Positions 27,101 through 38,868 are shown, counted from the stretch's first letter. The stretch is 64,000 bases of DNA from Magnetospirillum sp. 15-1 (GCF_900184795.1 NZ_FXXN01000028.1:838632-902631); one strand, 5' to 3'. Made by a program: numbers and translations. Notes: generated by a model not told the origin, from the letters alone.

Positions 27101-27260
27101 CTTCCTGCATGACGTCGAGGGCGCGGTCCTTCAGCCGGCGCTCCCGCTCGGTCTCTTCATAGGCCCGGTCGACCATATCGATGAGACGCGTCAAATCCAC
27201 CGTACCGTCGGGAGATCCTTCGGCGGCCTTGCGGAGTTGACGGGCCAGCAGCTTGTGCAT
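24195..27260 (-). CDS. Multi-PAS sensor histidine kinase
   Basis: A 1021-residue soluble kinase without transmembrane segments. After a short coiled N-terminus come four to five PAS domains (about 65-185, 195-315, 325-435, 445-565, 620-735). The kinase core follows with phospho-acceptor His762 (GIAHEINTP) and N/G boxes ([36 protein letters not shown]). The fourth PAS contains a Cys cluster CFHC-x8-C-x3-C (~494-512), a pattern that could hold a metal or cofactor. It heads the operon with two response regulators and the GGDEF-like protein. Its C-terminal third is nearly the same as that of the next kinase gene upstream. Confidence 0.9.
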   Translation of the reverse strand: MHKLLARQLRKAAEGSPDGTVDLTRLIDMVDRAYEETERERRLKDRALDVMQEEVDEMSRRVAEEAEQRFNLLMDNVGEAVIVIDARGHIEGFNRVAENIFGYRADEAIGRNISFLMPSDLASVHDSFLSEADSHSRTRILGKGGRELLGKRKTGEIFPTEIAIGEVTTGGHRQFIGVIRDITLRRQAEMELRESESRFRDLAGSASDWFWESDAEYRLTFVSERIGSVLGVKPAAILGHTWFEIGLDDQPERAAAHWNDLRAHASFRDLVFTVGPPDGKDAKVIRLSAIPMFSTDGSFTGYRGVGADITREASAVERAIQAREQLRDAIDSITDAIAVYDEDEKLVICNQAYADTLDGSHEFLFPGIAFEDVLRNGNERSFFDIGNQDFEEWLVGRMARFRNADGHSFIVKLSGGRWVQSRECPTREGGVVAVRTDITRLKRREEDLDKLRRRYELILDSAGEGIVGLDSCGRVTFANRMAGEIIGRNSVEMVGQCFHCLVHPDPLRCEGPCPAAASPVVEAYLSGIPGQISGEVFRDSDNRVIPVDYFVAPIIENEEPSGAVLVFRDATLRLQFERSLEEQQRELAHLVAERTRELQREIDIRAHTETALRGSRERLKGITDSLFEGVLVVDREGYISFANPSAKQLLECDDSSGDIEGYPLEILLRVRMPTADVGFGDSPFRHVIQENATFRDDDAVFVTASGKALSVAYACSPLGEDEDKRSVIISFRNIETLKKAQREAVQASRLASVGQLAAGIAHEINTPIQYVGDNLRFLDNALGKLATAVSAGRELAASAVAHPAMGESVDKFNAAISQAKIPFLLAEVPSAVSESLDGVAQIARIVLSMKEFSHPGTSTKTMTDMNRALDSTLTVSRNVWKHAAEVERHFDTSLPPVLCHAGELNQVFLNLIVNAAHAIETSGKPLPGRITISTSHHDDHVEIIVADSGTGVPEAIRERIFDPFFTTKEVGKGTGQGLAICRDVVVAKHGGSMDVADNDGGGAAFIVRLPIGGTGEAGTKE

Positions 27261-27465
27261 TCAAGCTCCAAGGAAGTCGCGTGTCCCGGATTTTCACCGG
27301 TAAGCATACGTCAATAGGGTTGTGCGTCCATAGACGGTTTCTCTATTGGATCACCTCCCCATCGGCAAGAATGGCGGGGTGTACCGGGGAAGTGTAGCGG
27401 TCGAGCGAAAAACGGAATTCAGGGGCTGTGTATCGATTATGTAAATGAGGTTTCGCCTTTCCCGG

Positions 27466-30400
27466 CTAGTCGGGAAGGGGAATCCTGACGGTGAACATTG
27501 TTCCTTGTCCGGCTTCACTTTCGACGAGCAGGCTGCCGCCGTGCTTTATCACCACGACGTCGCGGCAGATGGCCAACCCCTGACCTGTTCCCTTGCCGAC
27601 TTCCTTGGTGGTGAAGAACGGGTCGAAGATTCGCTCGCGAATGGCCTCGGGAATTCCGGTGCCGTTGTCCGCGACCGAGATTTCCACCGCTCCGTCGCGG
27701 ACCCTGGTGGTCACGGCGATGCGGCCGGGCAGGGGTTTGCCCGACGCCTCGATGGCCTGGGCGGCGTTGACGATCAGGTTCAGGAACACCTGGTTAAGCT
27801 CGCTGGCGAAGCACGGCAGCGACGGCAAATCGGGGGCGAGGGCGGTCTCGACGGTGGCGAACTGCTTCCAGACATTGTGGGAGACGGTCAGCGTGCTTTC
27901 GATGGCGCGATTGATGTCGGTGACCACCTTCTCGGTGGTGCCCGGATGGGAAAATTCCTTCATGGACAGGACGATCTTGGCGATCTGCGCCACCCCGTCG
28001 AGGGTCTCCTGGACGGCGACCGGCGTCTCGCTCAGCAGGAACGGCAGCTTGACGGCGGCGACCTGGGCCTCGAAGCGGCCGGCCGGCTCCGACGGGCCGG
28101 TGGCCGCCGCCAGTTCCTGGCCCGCCTCGGCCAGGGTGATCAGCTTGGCCATGGCGCCGCGAATGAAATTCAGATTATCGCCGATGTATTGGATGGGCGT
28201 GTTGATCTCGTGGGCGATGCCGGCCGCCAGCTGGCCGACGCTGGCCAGACGGGAGGCCTGAAGAGCCTCGCGCTGGGCGGCCTTCAGCGCGGCGATGTCG
28301 CGGAAGGAGACGATCACCGAGCGCTGGCCGCCCTCGTTGGCGAGGGGGGCGCAGGCATAGGCCACCTCCAGGGCGGTTCCCGTCGCCGTGACGAATACGG
28401 CATCGTCGTCGAGGAACGGCGTATCATCCGCCAGCAGCCGCCCAAGCGGCGAGTTGGTGAACGCCATCTCTCCGTTCCGGCCCCGGATGCGCATCACGCT
28501 GTCGAGGGGATAGCCTTCGACGTCGCCGGCCTCTTCCCCTATTCCCAGCAATTTCCTGGCCGATGGGTTGATGAAGGCGATCAACCCCTCGGTATTGACC
28601 ACCAGGACGCCCTCGAACAGGCTGTCGGTGATCCCCTTCAGACGCTCGCGCGATCGCCGCAGCGCCGTTTCGGTCAGGGTCCGGACCCTGACTTCCTTGG
28701 ACAATTCGTGGGTCCGGGCCTCGACCCGGTCCTCCAACTCGTCATAGGCCCGGCGCAGTTCCAATTCGGCCCGATGCCGGCGGGTGACGTCGGTGTAGGT
28801 GGTGACGTAGCCCCCATTGGGCAGCGGCTTGCCCCGGACTTCCAGCACAATCCCGTCCAGGTGCTCGCGCTCGTCGTGGAACGGCAGTCCCTTGTGCAGC
28901 CAGGCCAGCCGGGACGCGACCAGTTCCTCGGGGTCGCCGGGACCGTATCCGCCGTGCAGGGCGTTCTGGCGCATGATCTCCGCCAGGGGGGTGCCGTGCG
29001 CCACCATGCCGTCGGGAAGAGCCAGCAGTTCCACGAAGCGGCTGTTCCACGCCACCAGCCGGAGATCGGTATCGACCACGGTGACGCCCTGGCCCAGATG
29101 GTCGAGGGCATCGGCGAGAATCACCCGTCCCGTTTCGATGGCGGCCGAGGCGTCCTTGAGCATGCCGCGCATGTGGGCCGGATCGATGCCTTCACCGTCG
29201 AAGGCGCCGGCGACCACGATCTTGGCCGAGGCATTGCCGATGGTGCCGGCCAGGAGCTTTTCCGCCAGCCCGACGAAGGGATGCGCCGGAGTGGCTTCGG
29301 GCGGCAATGGGGTGTCGTGGGCGGAAACATAATCGGCGAAGGCCTGCCTGCTGCGCTCCTCGCCGATGAACCGTCCGACCAGATCTTGAAGGGAGGAGGC
29401 GGGAATGGTCAGGGACGACGGTTGCCCGGCTTGCCGGTTTTCCGACGCTCGCCCGGCATCCACCGCCATGCCGATCAGATAGCCCCCGATATTGACCGCC
29501 AGGCTCCAGAACAGGGAGTGGGAAATCTCGTTCACCCCGCCGAGGCCGAACAGGGCGCGGGGGATGAGGAGGGGGATTCCGAACAGGCCCCTGTCCAGGA
29601 ACTCCCGCCCCAGCCAGCCCGATTCGGCGAAGGACGGGAACAGCAGCGTATAGCCCCACATCGCAAAGCCGGCGACCAGCCCCCACAGCGCGCCAAGCCG
29701 GCTGGGCCGCGGCAGATACAGCCCGCCCAGCAGGGCCGGGGCGAATTGGGCGGCGGCCACGAAGGAAATCAGCCCCATGCCCACCAGGGTCCGCGAATCC
29801 CCGATGGCACGAACATACACATAGGCCAGCATCAGCACCGCGACGATGGAGACCCGGCGGATGGCTTTGATCATGGGGACCGGGTCCCGTTCCGCCGCCA
29901 TCAGCCGATGCAGGATCAGGGGCATGACCAGATCGTTGGAAATCATGGTCGACAGGGCGGTGACCTCGATCAGCACCATGGCGGTGGCGGCGGACAGGCC
30001 GCCGATGAAGACCAGCAGCGCCAGCCACGGCTGCTGTGCCGCGATGGGCAGGGTCAGCACGAAGGTGTCGGCGGGAACCTGCAGATCCCCCAGCACCAGA
30101 ATGCCCGCCATGGCGATGGGCAGGACGAACAGGTTGATCGCCGCCAGATACAGGGGAAAAATCCAGCCGGCCGAGCGCAGATGGCGCGGGTTGTTGTTCT
30201 CGACGACCAGAACCTGGAACTGGCGCGGCAGGCAGACGATCGCCGCCGTCGACGCCAGCACCACCGCCCACCAGTCCAGGCTGCTCAGGGAGGGCAGCAG
30301 GTTCGGCAGGGAAGCCGCCCGGGTGCCGGCGGCCTGCGACAGCAGGTCGCCCCATCCATGGAACATTCCCCAGACGACGAAGCCCCCCGCCGCCAGGAAG

Positions 30401-31026
30401 GCCAGCAGCTTGATCGCCGATTCCAGCACGACCACCGTGACCAGCCCCCGGTGCTGCTCCGTGGCGTCGATGCGGCGGGTTCCGAATGCCACGCAGAAGA
30501 CGGCCAGGACGAGCGCGATGTGGACCGTCGGGTCCTGCCATACCGGCGGCGGCGCATGCCTGGCGAGGCCGTCCAGGCTGGGATAGTGCTCCAAAATCCG
30601 CAGGCTGGTGCCGATGGCCTTCAACTGCAGCGAGATGTAGGGGAGGATGCCGATCACCGCGATGACGGTGACCAGCCGGGCCAGAATGCGGCTGTTGCCA
30701 TGGCGGGCCGAGATCAGGTCGGCGATGGAGGTGGAGTGGTGAGCCTTCGCCGTCCGGATGATCCGGGCGAGAACGGGCCGGCCGAACACGAACAGCAGGG
30801 CCGGCCCCAGATAGACCGCCAGAAACCCCCCGCCGTCGGTGGCGGCCCGGCCGACGCTGCCGTAAAAGGTCCACGAGGTGCAATAGACGGCCAGGGAAAG
30901 GGCGTAGATCACGCCGCCGAACCGTTCCGAACCCGCCGGAGCGGCCCGCTTTTCGACCGCCATGGCGAAGCCGAACAGCGTCGCGAAGGAGATGAGGACC
31001 GCCAGCAGGATCAGAAGACCGCTCAT
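27466..31026 (-). CDS. CbrA-like SLC5 transporter-histidine kinase fusion
   Basis: An 1186-residue protein. The first ~500 residues are an SSF/SLC5 sodium-solute symporter fold with about 13 helices ([19 protein letters not shown] and SLQLKAIG are typical). Two PAS domains follow (about 650-760 and 800-910), then a kinase core with His939 (GIAHEINTP) and a HATPase domain ([16 protein letters not shown]). CbrA-type sensors couple substrate transport or sensing to carbon/nitrogen control. No receiver is attached; the response regulators just downstream on the same strand are candidates. A 205-bp gap (27261-27465) separates it from the next kinase gene and holds only an AT-richer stretch with no convincing signal. 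Confidence 0.88.
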   Translation of the reverse strand: MSGLLILLAVLISFATLFGFAMAVEKRAAPAGSERFGGVIYALSLAVYCTSWTFYGSVGRAATDGGGFLAVYLGPALLFVFGRPVLARIIRTAKAHHSTSIADLISARHGNSRILARLVTVIAVIGILPYISLQLKAIGTSLRILEHYPSLDGLARHAPPPVWQDPTVHIALVLAVFCVAFGTRRIDATEQHRGLVTVVVLESAIKLLAFLAAGGFVVWGMFHGWGDLLSQAAGTRAASLPNLLPSLSSLDWWAVVLASTAAIVCLPRQFQVLVVENNNPRHLRSAGWIFPLYLAAINLFVLPIAMAGILVLGDLQVPADTFVLTLPIAAQQPWLALLVFIGGLSAATAMVLIEVTALSTMISNDLVMPLILHRLMAAERDPVPMIKAIRRVSIVAVLMLAYVYVRAIGDSRTLVGMGLISFVAAAQFAPALLGGLYLPRPSRLGALWGLVAGFAMWGYTLLFPSFAESGWLGREFLDRGLFGIPLLIPRALFGLGGVNEISHSLFWSLAVNIGGYLIGMAVDAGRASENRQAGQPSSLTIPASSLQDLVGRFIGEERSRQAFADYVSAHDTPLPPEATPAHPFVGLAEKLLAGTIGNASAKIVVAGAFDGEGIDPAHMRGMLKDASAAIETGRVILADALDHLGQGVTVVDTDLRLVAWNSRFVELLALPDGMVAHGTPLAEIMRQNALHGGYGPGDPEELVASRLAWLHKGLPFHDEREHLDGIVLEVRGKPLPNGGYVTTYTDVTRRHRAELELRRAYDELEDRVEARTHELSKEVRVRTLTETALRRSRERLKGITDSLFEGVLVVNTEGLIAFINPSARKLLGIGEEAGDVEGYPLDSVMRIRGRNGEMAFTNSPLGRLLADDTPFLDDDAVFVTATGTALEVAYACAPLANEGGQRSVIVSFRDIAALKAAQREALQASRLASVGQLAAGIAHEINTPIQYIGDNLNFIRGAMAKLITLAEAGQELAAATGPSEPAGRFEAQVAAVKLPFLLSETPVAVQETLDGVAQIAKIVLSMKEFSHPGTTEKVVTDINRAIESTLTVSHNVWKQFATVETALAPDLPSLPCFASELNQVFLNLIVNAAQAIEASGKPLPGRIAVTTRVRDGAVEISVADNGTGIPEAIRERIFDPFFTTKEVGKGTGQGLAICRDVVVIKHGGSLLVESEAGQGTMFTVRIPLPD

Positions 31027-31378
31027 CCCAGGCTCCTTGAGCGTCCGAAGGAGACAGCATAAATCGGCAGGAGGCCTGATGGCGGAAAATATCTTGTCGC
31101 CAGGGGCGGTTCTTTGGTCGGGATGCGCACGTTATGGTATGTTGTATGTGAGTGCCGTCAATCCCTAAGGGTTATACCCTATGGCCGGGGCGTTGTCCAT
31201 CCTAAAGGCGTGTTAATTATATATCCAATGACCTATTCACCCTATAGGCCAAGGCTTATAGGTAGAATTTTAGATGCGCTTTGTCCTTCTCTGTTGCGGC
31301 GCGGTGGAGTCATGATACGAAAGTTCGGGGGAATGAGTTGGGGTTCAAGGTTGTCGTAACTCCGTCTGGAGGCCTGCA
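31027..31378. promoter_or_regulatory. Divergent control region with nested palindromes
   Basis: A 352-bp AT-rich non-coding region between two divergent kinase genes. It holds a 22-bp near-palindrome at 31241-31262, beginning CCTATAGGCC and ending GCTTATAGG (18 of 22 positions symmetric), and a shorter dyad AGGGTTATACCCT at about 31169-31181. Both are candidate operators. The base composition contrasts sharply with the surrounding coding DNA. No small gene with convincing coding character is seen here. Confidence 0.5.
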
Positions 31379-34333
31379 ATGGTGGTGCAATCCACACCTC
31401 CGCCAGGGTCTTGCGAGGGCTTGCCTGCCGTAACGGCTCCGGATTTCCGCGCTCTTTTCGAAGCGGCGCCCGGGCTGTACCTGATTCTCGACCCCTATTT
31501 GCGGATCGTGGCGGTCAGCGATGCCTATACCCGGGCGACCAAGACTCTCCGCCAGGAGATTCTCGGCCGTCGGATCTTCGACATTTTTCCCGACAATCCG
31601 GACGATGCCGCCGCCGACGGGGTCCGCAACCTGAAGGCTTCGCTGGAACGGGTGCTGGCCACCCGGACCGCCGATACCATGGCTATCCAGAAATACGATA
31701 TCCGTAAACCCGAGGACGAGGGCGGGGGGTTCGAAACCCGCTACTGGAGCCCGATCAATACGCCGGTTCTGCTGCCGGACGGTTCCCTGGGCCACATCAT
31801 CCACCGGGTGGAGGACGTGACCGACTTCATCGTGCTTCAGCAGCGCGAGATGGAGCAGGCCCGGGTCGCCGAACACCTGCGGGAACATACCGGGCGGATG
31901 GAGGCCGAGGTCTATGCCCGTGCCCGCGAGGTGGCGGACATCAACTTCAGGCTCAAGCAGGCCAACGGGGAGTTGGAGCGGCTGTACGAGAAGACGCGGG
32001 AGCTGGACGACCTCAAATCCCAGTTCTTCGCCAATGTCAGCCACGAACTGCGCACGCCGCTGACCCTGATCCTCGGAGTGACCGAACGGCGGCATGCCGA
32101 CCCGGCCCTCGCCGAGGCGGAGCGGCGTGACCTGGGGGTTATCGGCCGTAACGCCCGGCTGCTCTATCGCCATGTGAACAATCTGCTCGACATTTCCAAG
32201 CTGGAGGCGGGGCGGATGGTGCTCCGCCATGCCCAGGTGGACCTGGCCCGCGAGGTTCGCCTGATCGCCTCGCATTTCGATTCCCTGGCCGAGGGGCGGC
32301 ACATCCGCTACGGGGTGCGGGGGGTAAGCCAATTGCCGGCCCAGGTCGATCAGGAGATGGTCGAGCGCATCCTGCTCAATCTTCTGGCCAACGCTTTCCG
32401 CCACACTCCGGATGGCGGCGCCATCACGGTGTCGCTGAAGGAACGGGACGGCATGGCCGTCATGGAGGTCGAGGACAGCGGCCCCGGCATTCCCGTCGCC
32501 GAGCGCGAGGTGATCTTCGAGCGGTTCCGCCAGGGAAGCCGCCGGTCGGGCGGTACCGGCCTGGGGCTGGCCATCGTCAGGGAGTTCTGCGCCCTGCACG
32601 GCGGAAATGTGACGGTGGCGGAGGCTCCCGGTGGCGGAGCGCTGTTTTCCGTCGCCCTGCCCTGTCTTGCCCCGGCCGGGGCGGAGGTGGCGACGGTGGC
32701 GTCGACCTATTTCTCCACCGCCAAGGACTTCGCCCGGGACCTGGACGGCGGCGAGGCGGCTGCACCCGCCCAGGGACCGTCCGGAGGGGCTCTGGTCCTG
32801 GTGGTCGAGGACAATGCCGACATGAGGACCTTCGTGGCCGAGGCGCTGGCCTCCCGCTACCGGGTCGAGGTGGCCTTCGACGGGCGGGACGGGTTGGAGA
32901 AGGCCATGGCCCTCAACCCGGACCTGATCATCTGCGACGTGATGATGCCCCGGATGAGCGGCGACGAGATGGTTGCCGCCCTGCGCGGCGATTCCCGCAT
33001 GGACGACGTTCCCATCATCATGCTGACCGCCAAGGCCGATGACGGCTTGCGGGTGAGGCTGCTGCGCGACGCCGTGCAGGACTATGTCCAGAAGCCGTTT
33101 TCCCTGGAGGAATTGCTGGCCCGTTCCGGGCGGCTGATCGACGAGCGCCGCCGCAAGCTCGCCACCCTGCGCGAGAGCGAAATCCGCTTCCGCTCGACCT
33201 TCGAGCAGGCGGCGGTGGGCATCGCCCATCTGGACCCCGACGGCCGGTTCCTGCGGATCAACGACCGGCTGTGCCAAATCCTGGGCTTTGGCCGCGACGA
33301 GATACTGAGCCGCCCGTTGGGAGATTTCATCCTTTCCGATGATCGCGATACGGATTTGGCCCAGGCCCGGGCGCTGGTCGCCGACGAGATACCGACCTAC
33401 ACGGCGGAAAAGCGAGCCGTTACCAGGACCGGGCAGGTCGTCTGGCTCAGCCTGACCATGTCGTCGGTGCGCAACGCGCGGGGCATTCCCGACTATTTCA
33501 TCGCGGTGGTCGAGGATATTCAGCGCCGCAAGGAGGCCGAGGCGGACGTGCTTCGCCTCAACGCCGGCCTGGAACAGCGGGTGCGCGACCGCACCAGGGA
33601 ATTGCAGGCCGCCAACGAGGAATTGGAAAGCTTCTCCTACGCGGTGTCCCATGATCTGCGCGCTCCCCTGCGCGCCATGACCGGCTTCAGTCAGGCGCTG
33701 GTCGAGGATTACGGCGACCTGCTGGACGGCGAGGCCCGCGAGTATCTCGACCAGATCGTCCGGGGCGGCACCCATATGGGGGCGCTGATCGACGGATTGC
33801 TGCAACTGGCCCGCTCGACCCGCGGCGATCTGCGCCGCGACCGGGTGGATCTGTCGGAGATGGCGCGGAGCATCCGCGCCGAGTTGTCCCGTCTCGCCCC
33901 CGGGCGCCGGGTGGAGTGGCGCATCGCCGGGGGGCTGGCCGCCCTGGGCGATTCCCGGATGATCGACGTTGTCGTGCGCAATCTCTTGGGCAACGCCTGG
34001 AAATACACCTCGGGCAAGGCCGATCCGGTGATTTCCTTCCATGCCGAGGAAGGCGACGACGGTCCGGTCTATTGCGTCGCCGACAACGGTGCCGGCTTCG
34101 ATCCCAAGCATGCCGAGAAGCTGTTCAAGCCGTTCTCGCGCCTGCATCGCCAGGACGAGTTCCCCGGCATCGGCATCGGCCTGGCCACCGTCCAGCGCAT
34201 CGTCCGCCGGCACGGCGGCACCATCCGGGCAAATGCGTCACCGGGGCAGGGGGCGGAGTTTCGCTTCACCTTGCCCGCCGGGGTTTTGGAAGAGGAGGAA
34301 TCGCGCGATGCACGAGACGATTCTGCCGGTTGA
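31379..34333 (+). CDS. Hybrid sensor kinase with two complete kinase cores
   Basis: A 984-residue soluble protein in the order PAS (about 18-140), coiled linker, HisKA/HATPase (His222 in SHELRTPL), receiver (Asp520 in CDVMMPRMSG), PAS (about 600-720), and second HisKA/HATPase (His758 in SHDLRAPL; NLLGNAWKYTS; GIGIGLATVQRIVRRHGG). The second core resembles bacteriophytochrome-type kinases that signal to small Rcp1-like regulators. Having two kinase cores around a receiver suggests an internal phosphorelay. The last 26 bp overlap a remnant of a response regulator gene. Confidence 0.88.
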   Translation: MVVQSTPPPGSCEGLPAVTAPDFRALFEAAPGLYLILDPYLRIVAVSDAYTRATKTLRQEILGRRIFDIFPDNPDDAAADGVRNLKASLERVLATRTADTMAIQKYDIRKPEDEGGGFETRYWSPINTPVLLPDGSLGHIIHRVEDVTDFIVLQQREMEQARVAEHLREHTGRMEAEVYARAREVADINFRLKQANGELERLYEKTRELDDLKSQFFANVSHELRTPLTLILGVTERRHADPALAEAERRDLGVIGRNARLLYRHVNNLLDISKLEAGRMVLRHAQVDLAREVRLIASHFDSLAEGRHIRYGVRGVSQLPAQVDQEMVERILLNLLANAFRHTPDGGAITVSLKERDGMAVMEVEDSGPGIPVAEREVIFERFRQGSRRSGGTGLGLAIVREFCALHGGNVTVAEAPGGGALFSVALPCLAPAGAEVATVASTYFSTAKDFARDLDGGEAAAPAQGPSGGALVLVVEDNADMRTFVAEALASRYRVEVAFDGRDGLEKAMALNPDLIICDVMMPRMSGDEMVAALRGDSRMDDVPIIMLTAKADDGLRVRLLRDAVQDYVQKPFSLEELLARSGRLIDERRRKLATLRESEIRFRSTFEQAAVGIAHLDPDGRFLRINDRLCQILGFGRDEILSRPLGDFILSDDRDTDLAQARALVADEIPTYTAEKRAVTRTGQVVWLSLTMSSVRNARGIPDYFIAVVEDIQRRKEAEADVLRLNAGLEQRVRDRTRELQAANEELESFSYAVSHDLRAPLRAMTGFSQALVEDYGDLLDGEAREYLDQIVRGGTHMGALIDGLLQLARSTRGDLRRDRVDLSEMARSIRAELSRLAPGRRVEWRIAGGLAALGDSRMIDVVVRNLLGNAWKYTSGKADPVISFHAEEGDDGPVYCVADNGAGFDPKHAEKLFKPFSRLHRQDEFPGIGIGLATVQRIVRRHGGTIRANASPGQGAEFRFTLPAGVLEEEESRDARDDSAG

Positions 34334-34382
34334 GGACAACCGCCTGGGCAAGATGCCGCCCAACGAAACGCCGGTGAAATGA
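34308..34382 (+). pseudogene. Remnant of a small response regulator gene
   Basis: A 24-codon frame begins with ATG 34308 after a very good ribosome site (GAGGAGGAA). It encodes MHETILPVEDNRLGK, which matches the beginning of Rcp1-like regulators (TILLVEDNPxD), and then ends after only nine more codons. The rest of the receiver is missing. A full regulator is expected at this place after a bacteriophytochrome-type kinase, so a deletion between this start and the GGDEF-EAL gene is the simplest reading (inference). Confidence 0.5.
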
Positions 34383-34383
34383 A

Positions 34384-36858
34384 ATGTCCACGGAGACGGC
34401 TATCAACATCCTGATCATCGAGGACATCAAGGCCGACGTCCTGATGATCGAACGCCATCTGCGCCGCAACGACATCGCGGCCCGATGCATATGGGCGGCC
34501 AGCGCCGCCGAGATTTCCAATGCCCTGGAGCGGGGCGGGCTGGACCTCATCCTGTCCGACTACAATGTGCCGGGCCTGGATTTTCAGGAGAATCTGGCCC
34601 GCATCCAGAAGCGCTTCCCCGATCTGCCGGTCATCCTGATCTCGGGCAGTATCGGCGAGGAAGAGGCGGTGGAGATGCTCAAGCTGGGGGCTTGGGACTT
34701 CGTCCTCAAGGGCAATCTCGCCCGGCTGGTGTCGTCCATTCAACGCGCCCTGACCGAAGTGTCGGAGCGCCGGGCCCTGCGCCGGGCCGAGGAAGGGCTG
34801 CGCCTCAGCGAGGAGCGGTTTCAACTGGCCATGTGCGGCGCCAATGACGGATTGTGGGACTGGGACCTCAAATCCAATCAGGTCTATTTCTCGCCCCGCT
34901 GGAAGGCCATGCTCGGCTATGGCGAGGCGGAACTGCAGGCCTCGCCGTTCACCTGGGTCAACCTGCTGCACCCCGATGACCGCCTGCCGACGCAAAAGCG
35001 CATGGGAGATTTCCTCAAGGGCGAGGAAGACCGCATCGAGCTTGAATTCCGCATGCGGCACAAGGACGGCAGCGACCGTTGCATCCGGGCGCCGGCCTTC
35101 CTGACCCGCGACGCCCAGGGCCGGCCGGAGCGTCTGGTCGGCACCCATGTGGACGTCACGGAATTGCGGCGGAACGAGGCCAGCCTGCGGCAGGCGGCCG
35201 CCGTCTTCACGACGACCCTGGAGGCGGTATTCGTCACCGATTCCGCCGGTATCATTCTCGCCGTCAATCCGGCCTTCTCGCTGATTTCCGAGTACCCCGA
35301 GGCCGAAATGGTGTCGCAGCCCCTGTCCCTGCTGCAATCGGGCCGTGACGACCCCGCCCTTTATCCCGCCATCTGGCGGGAGGTGGAGGCCAGCGGCGCA
35401 TGGCAGGGCGAAGTGTCCTGCCGCCGCCGGGGCGGCGACGTGTTTCCCGCCTGGATGAGCATCGCCCTGGTGGGGGCCGCGACCAGCGAAGCGGTGAACT
35501 ATGTGGGAGTGTTCACCGATCTGTCGCGTCTCAAGCAATCGGAGGCCATGCTCCAGCATCTGGCCCATCACGATCCCCTGACCGACCTTCCCAACCGCAC
35601 CTTGCTGCATCTGCGGCTGGAGCACGTGCTGGATCGGGCGCGCCGCGACGAAAAGCGCTGCGCCGTCCTGCTTCTCGACCTGGATCATTTCAGGGTGGTC
35701 AATGAAAGCCTGGGGCACGGCGCGGGCGACGAGGTGCTGCAGATCGCCGTCAACCGGCTGCGCGACCGGGCGCGGCAGGCCGACACCCTGGCCCGCCACG
35801 GCGGCGACGAATTCGTCGTGGTGCTGGAGGACGTCCCCTATGCCGACGACGCCGCCACCGTCGCAGGAAGCATGATCGAGCATCTGGCCGCGCCCTGCCG
35901 CCTCAATAACGGTCAGGAAATCTGCATCGGCGCCAGCGTGGGCATCAGCCTGTTTCCCGACGACGGAGACAGCGCCGAGCAACTGATCCAGCATGCCGGT
36001 TCCGCCGTGAGCCAGGCCAAGGGCGAGGGGCGCAATACCTATCGCTTCTATACCCGTTCGCTGACCGACGAAGCCCGCCGCCGCCTCGATATGGAGGCCG
36101 GGCTGAGGCGAGCCCTGGAGCAGGGCGAGTTCATCCTGCATTACCAGCCCCTGGTCTCGCTGACCGACCTGCGGGTCGAGGGGGTGGAGGCCCTGGTGCG
36201 CTGGCAGCCGCCGGGGATGGAGCTTATTCCCCCCTACCAGTTCATTTCGCTGGCCGAGGAAACCGGGTTGATCATTCCCCTGGGCGACTGGGTCCTGCGC
36301 GAGGCCTGTGGCCAGATGAAGCGCTGGCTCGACCAGGGGCTGCGGATCGACAAGGTGGCGGTCAATCTGTCGCCGCAGCAATTCCGCCTCGCCAATCTGA
36401 AGGAAAGAGTCCGCGATATCCTGCAGGAAAGCGGGCTGCCGCCGCCCTGCCTCGAACTGGAACTGACCGAAAGCACCATCATGGCGCGCGGCGACGCCGC
36501 CGAAGGCCAGATGGCCGGCTTGAAGAACCAGGGCATCCAGCTGGCCATCGACGATTTCGGCACCGGCTATTCCTCCTTGGCCAATCTGCGGCGCTTTCCT
36601 CTGGACAAGCTCAAGATCGACCAGAGCTTCGTCCGCGACATTCCCGCCGATCCCGCCGCCATGGAAATCACCGCCACCATCATCGCCATGGCCAAGAATC
36701 TGCGGCTGGCCGTGCTGGCCGAAGGGGTGGAGACCACGGCCCAGTTGGATTTCCTGACCGGGCGGGGCTGCGATTCCTGCCAGGGCTATCTGTACAGCCG
36801 CCCCCTGGCCGCCGATGCCTTCATGGAGTGGATGGGGGGCGGTGTCCGCAAATCGTGA
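34384..36858 (+). CDS. REC-PAS-PAS-GGDEF-EAL c-di-GMP signalling protein
   Basis: An 824-residue protein: receiver (INILIIEDIKADV; acceptor in LSDYNVPG; LKG in place of the KP loop), two PAS domains (about 140-260 and 275-390), GGDEF (residues 473-477, intact, with an RxxD inhibitory site RQAD five residues before) and EAL (residues 602-604, intact, followed by DDFGTGYSS and KIDQSFV). Both domains keep their active residues, so it may make and degrade c-di-GMP under control of the receiver. It follows the double-core kinase, its probable input. Confidence 0.92.
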   Translation: MSTETAINILIIEDIKADVLMIERHLRRNDIAARCIWAASAAEISNALERGGLDLILSDYNVPGLDFQENLARIQKRFPDLPVILISGSIGEEEAVEMLKLGAWDFVLKGNLARLVSSIQRALTEVSERRALRRAEEGLRLSEERFQLAMCGANDGLWDWDLKSNQVYFSPRWKAMLGYGEAELQASPFTWVNLLHPDDRLPTQKRMGDFLKGEEDRIELEFRMRHKDGSDRCIRAPAFLTRDAQGRPERLVGTHVDVTELRRNEASLRQAAAVFTTTLEAVFVTDSAGIILAVNPAFSLISEYPEAEMVSQPLSLLQSGRDDPALYPAIWREVEASGAWQGEVSCRRRGGDVFPAWMSIALVGAATSEAVNYVGVFTDLSRLKQSEAMLQHLAHHDPLTDLPNRTLLHLRLEHVLDRARRDEKRCAVLLLDLDHFRVVNESLGHGAGDEVLQIAVNRLRDRARQADTLARHGGDEFVVVLEDVPYADDAATVAGSMIEHLAAPCRLNNGQEICIGASVGISLFPDDGDSAEQLIQHAGSAVSQAKGEGRNTYRFYTRSLTDEARRRLDMEAGLRRALEQGEFILHYQPLVSLTDLRVEGVEALVRWQPPGMELIPPYQFISLAEETGLIIPLGDWVLREACGQMKRWLDQGLRIDKVAVNLSPQQFRLANLKERVRDILQESGLPPPCLELELTESTIMARGDAAEGQMAGLKNQGIQLAIDDFGTGYSSLANLRRFPLDKLKIDQSFVRDIPADPAAMEITATIIAMAKNLRLAVLAEGVETTAQLDFLTGRGCDSCQGYLYSRPLAADAFMEWMGGGVRKS

Positions 36859-36869
36859 TCAGGATGGGG

Positions 36870-36893
36870 CGGAGGCCTGCGCCCTTGCCTCCG
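36870..36893 (+). terminator. Possible hairpin after the GGDEF-EAL gene
   Basis: The stem CGGAGGC (36870-36876) / GCCTCCG (36887-36893) lies just past the stop codon. No T-tract follows, so if it ends transcription it would need Rho or act as an mRNA 3' structure. Confidence 0.35.
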
Positions 36894-36934
36894 GCCGAGG
36901 CCAGGGACGCCGCCGTGCCATGCCGGACTATGGT

Positions 36935-36964
36935 TTGACGGCGTTGCGGCTTCGGGCCTAACCT
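36935..36964 (+). promoter_or_regulatory. Candidate promoter of the N-ATPase operon
   Basis: TTGACG (36935-36940) and TAACCT (36959-36964), separated by 18 bp, lie 34 bp before the atpD start. The -35 is good and the -10 weak. This is the only promoter-like pair visible in the 139-bp gap before the operon. Confidence 0.35.
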
Positions 36965-36985
36965 CATGGGATGAAGCACGCCTGA

Positions 36986-38864
<1,879 letters not shown>

Positions 38865-38868
<4 letters not shown>

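Noticed and set aside
27445-31062. 1205-codon plus-strand frame opposite the CbrA-like kinase
   Set aside because: Low-complexity antisense shadow; the minus strand has full SSF, PAS and kinase motifs.
31310-34213. 967-codon minus-strand frame opposite the double-core kinase
   Set aside because: Antisense shadow without family motifs; the plus strand shows two kinase cores and a receiver.
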